Positions 60,345-64,000 of a stretch of 64,000 nucleotides of DNA are shown one piece after another. The number at the start of each line of letters is the position of its first letter. Position 1 is the stretch's first letter. The translations under genes were made by a program, and so were the position numbers. Source of the DNA: Granulicella tundricola MP5ACTX9 (GTDB lineage Bacteria; Acidobacteriota; Terriglobia; Terriglobales; Acidobacteriaceae). The stretch covers positions 1 to 64,000 of the forward strand of contig NC_015057.1 in assembly GCF_000178975.2 (NCBI RefSeq), in the 5' to 3' direction. The notes under the pieces were generated by a model. It searched no databases. It was not told the origin of the DNA and saw only the letters and a program-made list of their open reading frames with translations.

Positions 60345-61310
60345 CTAGATTGCGTCGGCCTGCTGCAGATTTTTCTTCATGCCAGCCCAACTGGTGCGGG
60401 TGGATGCTTCCGGGGTGCCGCCGCCCTTCCAGTGAGTTTCCAGGTTGACGGCGTCCGAGTAACCGATCTTCTTCATGGCGCGGAACTGGGCGGCCCAATC
60501 GACGTAGCCGATATCGACGGGAGACCAGACGATTTTGCCGGTGGCGTCCTTGACGGCGTTCTTGACGTGGCAGTGGTGGATGCGTTCCTTGGGGATGGCG
60601 TTCCAGCCGTTGGGGAAGGCGTCGAGTTCGCCGCGCATGACGGCGTTGCCCGGGTCCCAGTTGAGAGCGAAGTTCTTGGCGCTGACGCCCGCGAGGGTGG
60701 TTCCGGACTCGCGGCCGGTGGCGGTGTTGCAGGCGAACTCGTTTTCAAGGACGAGCATGATGTTCTGCTGGGCGCATTTTTCCGCGGACTCCTGAAGCTT
60801 GGCGTCGATGGCCTTGCGGTAGGGTTTTACGTCGTCGATGCGCCAGAAGTCGAAGCAGCGGACCTTGTTGGTCTTGAACTGTTTGGCGAGGGAGATGGAA
60901 CGCTCAAGGACTTCATCCTGCTGCTTGAAGGTGGTCTCGGCTGCGCCGTGGAGGTCTTCCTTGGAGCCGTACTGAGAGACGGGTGCGCCGGGCCAGTTGA
61001 CCTTGTAGAGCGGGCTGCTGATATCGGTCACCTGCAGGCTGTACTTGGCGAGGATCTTCTGGGCTTCGGCGATCTGGGCATCGGAGACGACCTGCAGGTT
61101 CTTTCCCCAGATCTCACGCAGCTCCACATAGTGAAGGCCGAGGTCCTTGGCGATGACGTAGCAGGCGTGATCGAAGTCCTGGGAGATTTCGTCGGAGATG
61201 ACGCCGATCTTGAACGAGGAGCCTGCGGCGAAGGCGCGCAGTGGAGAGGCGAGCGTGGCGGCAGCGGCAGCGGTGCCGGCGAGGAAGTTGCGCCTGGTGA
61301 GACTGGTCAT
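60345..61310 (-). CDS. Sugar phosphate isomerase/epimerase (AP-endonuclease-2 TIM barrel), Tat-exported
   Basis: A 321-residue xylose-isomerase-like TIM barrel. The twin-arginine leader is TRRNFLAGTAAAAATLASPL. Barrel motifs include IGVISDEISQDFDHACYV, HYVELREIWGKN, MLVLENEFACNT, ALNWDPGNAVMRGE and HHCHVKNAVKD, which supply the Glu, Asp, His and Glu metal site (the last Glu in NLETHWKG). The ligand is probably a sugar or sugar acid; reaction unknown. It is the last gene of the minus-strand carbohydrate operon, 88 bases after the cupin gene, and is convergent with the regulator. Confidence 0.85.
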   Translation of the reverse strand: MTSLTRRNFLAGTAAAAATLASPLRAFAAGSSFKIGVISDEISQDFDHACYVIAKDLGLHYVELREIWGKNLQVVSDAQIAEAQKILAKYSLQVTDISSPLYKVNWPGAPVSQYGSKEDLHGAAETTFKQQDEVLERSISLAKQFKTNKVRCFDFWRIDDVKPYRKAIDAKLQESAEKCAQQNIMLVLENEFACNTATGRESGTTLAGVSAKNFALNWDPGNAVMRGELDAFPNGWNAIPKERIHHCHVKNAVKDATGKIVWSPVDIGYVDWAAQFRAMKKIGYSDAVNLETHWKGGGTPEASTRTSWAGMKKNLQQADAI

Positions 61311-61398
61311 AGTGCTTGAGGCTCCTTGATGCCGCGGTGGGCATGAGTCAATGTCTGAGACGATACGCCAGTGGGTAGAGCGTTGTCATAAACGGGCG

Positions 61399-61866
61399 TC
61401 AGGGGAGGGCTTTCTGGAGGCCGACTGCGACGACGAAGTAGTTTGCGGGCACGTCTCCAATGTTCTTGAGGCCGTGGAGGACGCCGGATGCGGTGAAGAT
61501 GACGCCGCCGGCTTCAATGACGCCGCGCTGGCCGTCGCTATCGACCTGGAGCTTGCCTTCACGGATGAGGAGGAACTCCGAGTGGGTATGGCGATGCGGT
61601 GGGTGCGGCATCTGGCCTGGGGGCAAGGTGGTTTCGTGGACCTCGACGAACTCTCCCGTGGCCAGGGTGCCGTGAACGACGGCGCGGCTTGCGCCTCCGT
61701 TGGCGGAGGGCTTGGCAATGAGCTTGTCAAAAGGGAAGAGCTCAGAGTGCAGGAGGCGCGGGCCAGTTTCAGGGGCGGACGTGGGCTGGGTTTCGGCGGA
61801 TGCCGTGCCGACTGATGCGAGGGCGGCGAGCGCTACGCAGAGGTCTCTTCTACTTGGATTGTTCAT
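61399..61866 (-). CDS. Exported cupin-domain protein
   Basis: A 155-residue single-domain cupin with an N-terminal leader (RRDLCVALAALASVGTASAE). Cupin motif 1 is MPHPPHRHTHSEFLLIREGK (His, His, Glu metal ligands) and motif 2 is GGVIFTASGVLHGLKNIG (the fourth His). GGGAGA precedes the ATG at 61866. The open frame continues far upstream, but that part lies in the isomerase gene and is not coding. It sits between two sugar isomerase genes (16- and 88-base gaps), so it may isomerise or bind a sugar intermediate. Confidence 0.85.
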   Translation of the reverse strand: MNNPSRRDLCVALAALASVGTASAETQPTSAPETGPRLLHSELFPFDKLIAKPSANGGASRAVVHGTLATGEFVEVHETTLPPGQMPHPPHRHTHSEFLLIREGKLQVDSDGQRGVIEAGGVIFTASGVLHGLKNIGDVPANYFVVAVGLQKALP

Positions 61867-61882
61867 GCTTTCTCCCTTCGTC

Positions 61883-62758
61883 TCAGGCGGGGCGGGAGTA
61901 GCCCATACCGGCCAGCGCGCCGCGCATGTACGCGAAGCTGCCGATGACGCCGGGCATGGGATCGTCACCGTGGACCTCGTACTCCAGATCGACGAAGCCC
62001 TGGTACTTGGTAGCGATGAGGGCTTCAAAGATGCCGCGGATGGGGATCTTGCCATCGCCGACGGCGACCTGGCTCTCCTTGACGCCAAGGTCTGTGAGGT
62101 CCTTGATGTGCATGTTGAAGAGGCGTGGGCCAACTTCGTGAATGGCCTTGATGGGGTCCGTGCCGGCGCGTTCGGTGTGGCCGACGTCGATGCAGCAGCC
62201 GATGCGGGGGTCCATGTTCTTGATGAGCTTGAGGATATCCAGCGGCGACTGCCAGAGCTTGTCTTCCGGGCCGTGATTGTGGATGGCGAGCTTGATGTCG
62301 TATTCCTTGACGAACTTCTCAACGCGCGGGAGGCTGGCCGGGGTGGGGTCGCCTGCGACGATGACCTTGATGCCGGCACGTTTGCAGTACTCGAACTTGG
62401 CGCGGATGTCGTCGTCTTCATCCTTGGGGAAGTAGATGGCGCCGGCGGCGTGGAGCTTGATGCCGGCGGCGGTGTAGTCGGAGACGGCGGCTGCTTCAAG
62501 GGTGGGATCGGTGGGGAGGTGGTCCTTGATGTCCTTGACGTTGAGGTCCGAGACGTTCAACTGCTTCATGTAGCCGATCATCTGGGCGCGGGTGAAGTTG
62601 CGGAAGGTGTAGCTGGCCAGGCCGAGCTTGATGGGCGAGGGAGTGCCGTCGTGAACGGCGGGCTCGGCCATGGCTGGGAGAGTGGGAGCGACGGCGCAGG
62701 TGACTGCTGCCAGGGCGCTTGAAGCGAGGAAGTTGCGGCGGGTACTGGTGGAACTCAT
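61883..62758 (-). CDS. Sugar phosphate isomerase/epimerase (second copy), Tat-exported
   Basis: A 291-residue TIM-barrel protein with a twin-arginine leader (TRRNFLASSALAAVTCAVAP). Core motifs are IKLGLASYTFRNFTRAQMIG, KLAIHNHGPEDKLWQ, IGCCIDVGHTERAGTDP, LFNMHIKDLTD and GFVDLEYEVHGDDP, giving the Asp/His/Glu metal site. It differs from the isomerase at 60345 enough to act on another substrate. It follows the MocA oxidoreductase gene by 49 bases and precedes the cupin by 16. Confidence 0.87.
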   Translation of the reverse strand: MSSTSTRRNFLASSALAAVTCAVAPTLPAMAEPAVHDGTPSPIKLGLASYTFRNFTRAQMIGYMKQLNVSDLNVKDIKDHLPTDPTLEAAAVSDYTAAGIKLHAAGAIYFPKDEDDDIRAKFEYCKRAGIKVIVAGDPTPASLPRVEKFVKEYDIKLAIHNHGPEDKLWQSPLDILKLIKNMDPRIGCCIDVGHTERAGTDPIKAIHEVGPRLFNMHIKDLTDLGVKESQVAVGDGKIPIRGIFEALIATKYQGFVDLEYEVHGDDPMPGVIGSFAYMRGALAGMGYSRPA

Positions 62759-62807
62759 CGGGATGGAACCTCATGGCTGCTGCGGTTTAGGTAGGAAGGG
62801 CGGCGGT

Positions 62808-64000
62808 TTAGAGGTGCGGCGCCCAACCTTTTTCGTAGTCGCGGCCCCAGAGCTTCATGGCCTCGGAGTCTGCCTGGATGTGGGCGTTTGCGGGATCGAG
62901 CTTGAGTTCGCGATTCATCTCCCAGGCGACGTTCGAGAGCTGGAGCATGGTCACGGCGACGTTGCCGACGGCGATGGGTGCGTTGAGCTTCTCGCCCTTC
63001 TGCACGCCTGCGATGAAGTTGGCGAAGTGGGCGTCGGTCATGGAGTCCGCGCCGACGAGATCGGCGGAGGAGGTCTTCTGGCCTACCTTGAACTCGCTGG
63101 TCTTATTGCCTTTGAGGTCGTAGATCTCGTAGCCGTCACGATCAACGAGGACTGAGCCCGTGGTGCCCATGATGACCGAGCCACGGTCGCGGTTGTAGTA
63201 CTTCATGCCCTCACAGCATTTGCCTTCCCAGGAGATCATCTTGTCCGGGTAGGTGAAGCTGGTGACGAGCGTGTCGTAAAACTGCCAGTCGTCCTTGAAG
63301 TGGTAGCGGCCTCCGCTGGAGGTGATGCGCTCCGGGAAATCGACGCCGAGAGCCCAGCGGCAGACGTCCACTTCATGGGTTCCGTTGTTGAGCGTTTCGC
63401 CGGTGCCGTAGGTGCGGAACCAGTGCCAGTTGTAAGGCTGGAGGTTGTCCTTATAGGGTTGGCGCGGTGCGGGTCCCTGCCATAGATCCCAGTCAAGCTG
63501 CGCTGGCACAGGAACTTCCTTGCCTGTGCCGATCGATTTGCGCACGTTGCTGTACCAGGCTTTGGCGAAGTAGGCGTGGCCGATGAGGCCGTTGTGGATC
63601 TTGTCCACGATCTCAATGGTGTGGGGCGAGGAGCGCTGCTGCGTCCCCATCTGGACGAGCTTGCCATACTTCTGCTGGGCCTGGACGAGCAGTGCGCCCT
63701 CTGCCGGGTTATGGCTGCAGGGTTTCTCCACGTAGACGTGCTTGCCCGCCTGGAGGCCGGCGATGGCCATGGGAGCATGCCAGTGGTCCGGCGTGGCGAT
63801 GGTGATGGCGTCGATCTCTTTGAGCGCGAGGATGTGGCGGAAGTCTTTGTCCGTGGCGGGAGCGGTGCCCATCATCTGCTCCGTGGCGCCTGCGAACTTC
63901 TTCAGGGTGACGCTATCGACGTCACATACATGCGTGATGCGTGCCTTTGCCTTGTTGGCCTTCAAGGCGGACAGGTGGGCGTAGGCCCGGCTGTTGAGGC
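62808..64000 (-). CDS. Gfo/Idh/MocA-family oxidoreductase, 5' end outside the window
   Basis: At least 397 residues of an NAD(P)-dependent sugar oxidoreductase. The frame is open to the right edge (the visible start reads LNSRAYAHLSALKANKA), so the signal peptide and the nucleotide-binding GxGxxG lie beyond 64000. Visible family features are THVCDVD (end of the second strand), ITIATPDHWHAPMAIAGL, KHVYVEKPCSHNPAEG with the EKP motif, and the C-terminal substrate domain ending KGWAPHL. Relatives are often Tat-exported in this phylum. It heads a run with two isomerases and a cupin. Confidence 0.88.
   Translation of the reverse strand, partial: LNSRAYAHLSALKANKAKARITHVCDVDSVTLKKFAGATEQMMGTAPATDKDFRHILALKEIDAITIATPDHWHAPMAIAGLQAGKHVYVEKPCSHNPAEGALLVQAQQKYGKLVQMGTQQRSSPHTIEIVDKIHNGLIGHAYFAKAWYSNVRKSIGTGKEVPVPAQLDWDLWQGPAPRQPYKDNLQPYNWHWFRTYGTGETLNNGTHEVDVCRWALGVDFPERITSSGGRYHFKDDWQFYDTLVTSFTYPDKMISWEGKCCEGMKYYNRDRGSVIMGTTGSVLVDRDGYEIYDLKGNKTSEFKVGQKTSSADLVGADSMTDAHFANFIAGVQKGEKLNAPIAVGNVAVTMLQLSNVAWEMNRELKLDPANAHIQADSEAMKLWGRDYEKGWAPHL

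Noticed and set aside
61867-62499. N-terminal extension of the cupin open frame
   Set aside because: Ser/Pro/Thr-rich out-of-frame reading of the isomerase gene; the ATG at 61866 has a good ribosome site and an export leader.

Overview
The window looks like a piece of an Acidobacteriota chromosome, most likely class Terriglobia (the Granulicella/Terriglobus/Edaphobacter type). The basis is a combination of family-level features: very large Oar-like TonB-dependent receptors with an N-terminal carboxypeptidase-regulatory domain, an SBBP/DUF11 giant protein with a C-terminal LSGCG tail, Tat-exported sugar isomerases and MocA-type oxidoreductases, a Reg_prop/Y_Y_Y sensor fused to GGDEF, and high GC. 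This is a judgement from recognised families; no search was run.

Layout. (1) 78-7769: a giant secreted SBBP/DUF11 repeat protein. (2) 8084-34984: a type VI secretion system (T6SS) in two divergent blocks plus accessory genes. The minus-strand operon runs tssB-tssC-hcp-tagJ-tssA-tssE-tssF-tssG-clpV-vgrG-EagR-like. On the plus strand lie a first tssK, an unrelated exported amidohydrolase, and a second block tssK2-tssL-tssM-PP2C phosphatase. Divergent from tssK2 is an unusual Pro/Ala-rich tail-anchored protein carrying about twelve copies of a short FTQ(M/L)F-type motif. No TssJ, PAAR, Fha, PpkA or recognisable effector is present in the window. (3) 35290-37351: an M24 peptidase and a GntR/FCD regulator with two tandem operator-like palindromes between them. 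(4) 37876-42376: a periplasmic-sensor diguanylate cyclase and a GH28 pectinase. (5) 42373-54101: a cobalt/cobalamin locus. A B12 riboswitch on the minus strand leads cbtB-cbtA-cobN-chlID (cobalt uptake and insertion into the corrin ring). A divergent CobC-like phosphatase follows, then a second, textbook B12 riboswitch in front of a large TonB-dependent receptor. (6) 54228-64000: carbohydrate genes. These are a second Oar-like receptor co-transcribed with a Tat-exported alginate-lyase-family protein, a divergent membrane regulator, and a minus-strand run of MocA oxidoreductase, sugar isomerase, cupin and a second sugar isomerase. The MocA gene runs off the right edge.

How it fits together. 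The T6SS block encodes sheath (TssBC), tube (Hcp), spike (VgrG), baseplate (TssEFGK), inner-membrane complex (TssLM) and recycling ATPase (ClpV), so it should assemble if the missing parts lie elsewhere or are dispensable. The B12 block makes a coherent regulon: low cobalamin would open both riboswitches, raising cobalt import, cobaltochelatase and an outer-membrane transporter that probably takes up a corrinoid. The last third looks like a polysaccharide-degrading lifestyle (pectin, alginate-like uronates).

Best candidates for something undescribed: the multivalent FTQMF tail-anchored protein in the T6SS locus together with the duplicated TssK, and the corrinoid-regulated Oar-type receptor with the ferredoxin-CobN fusion.
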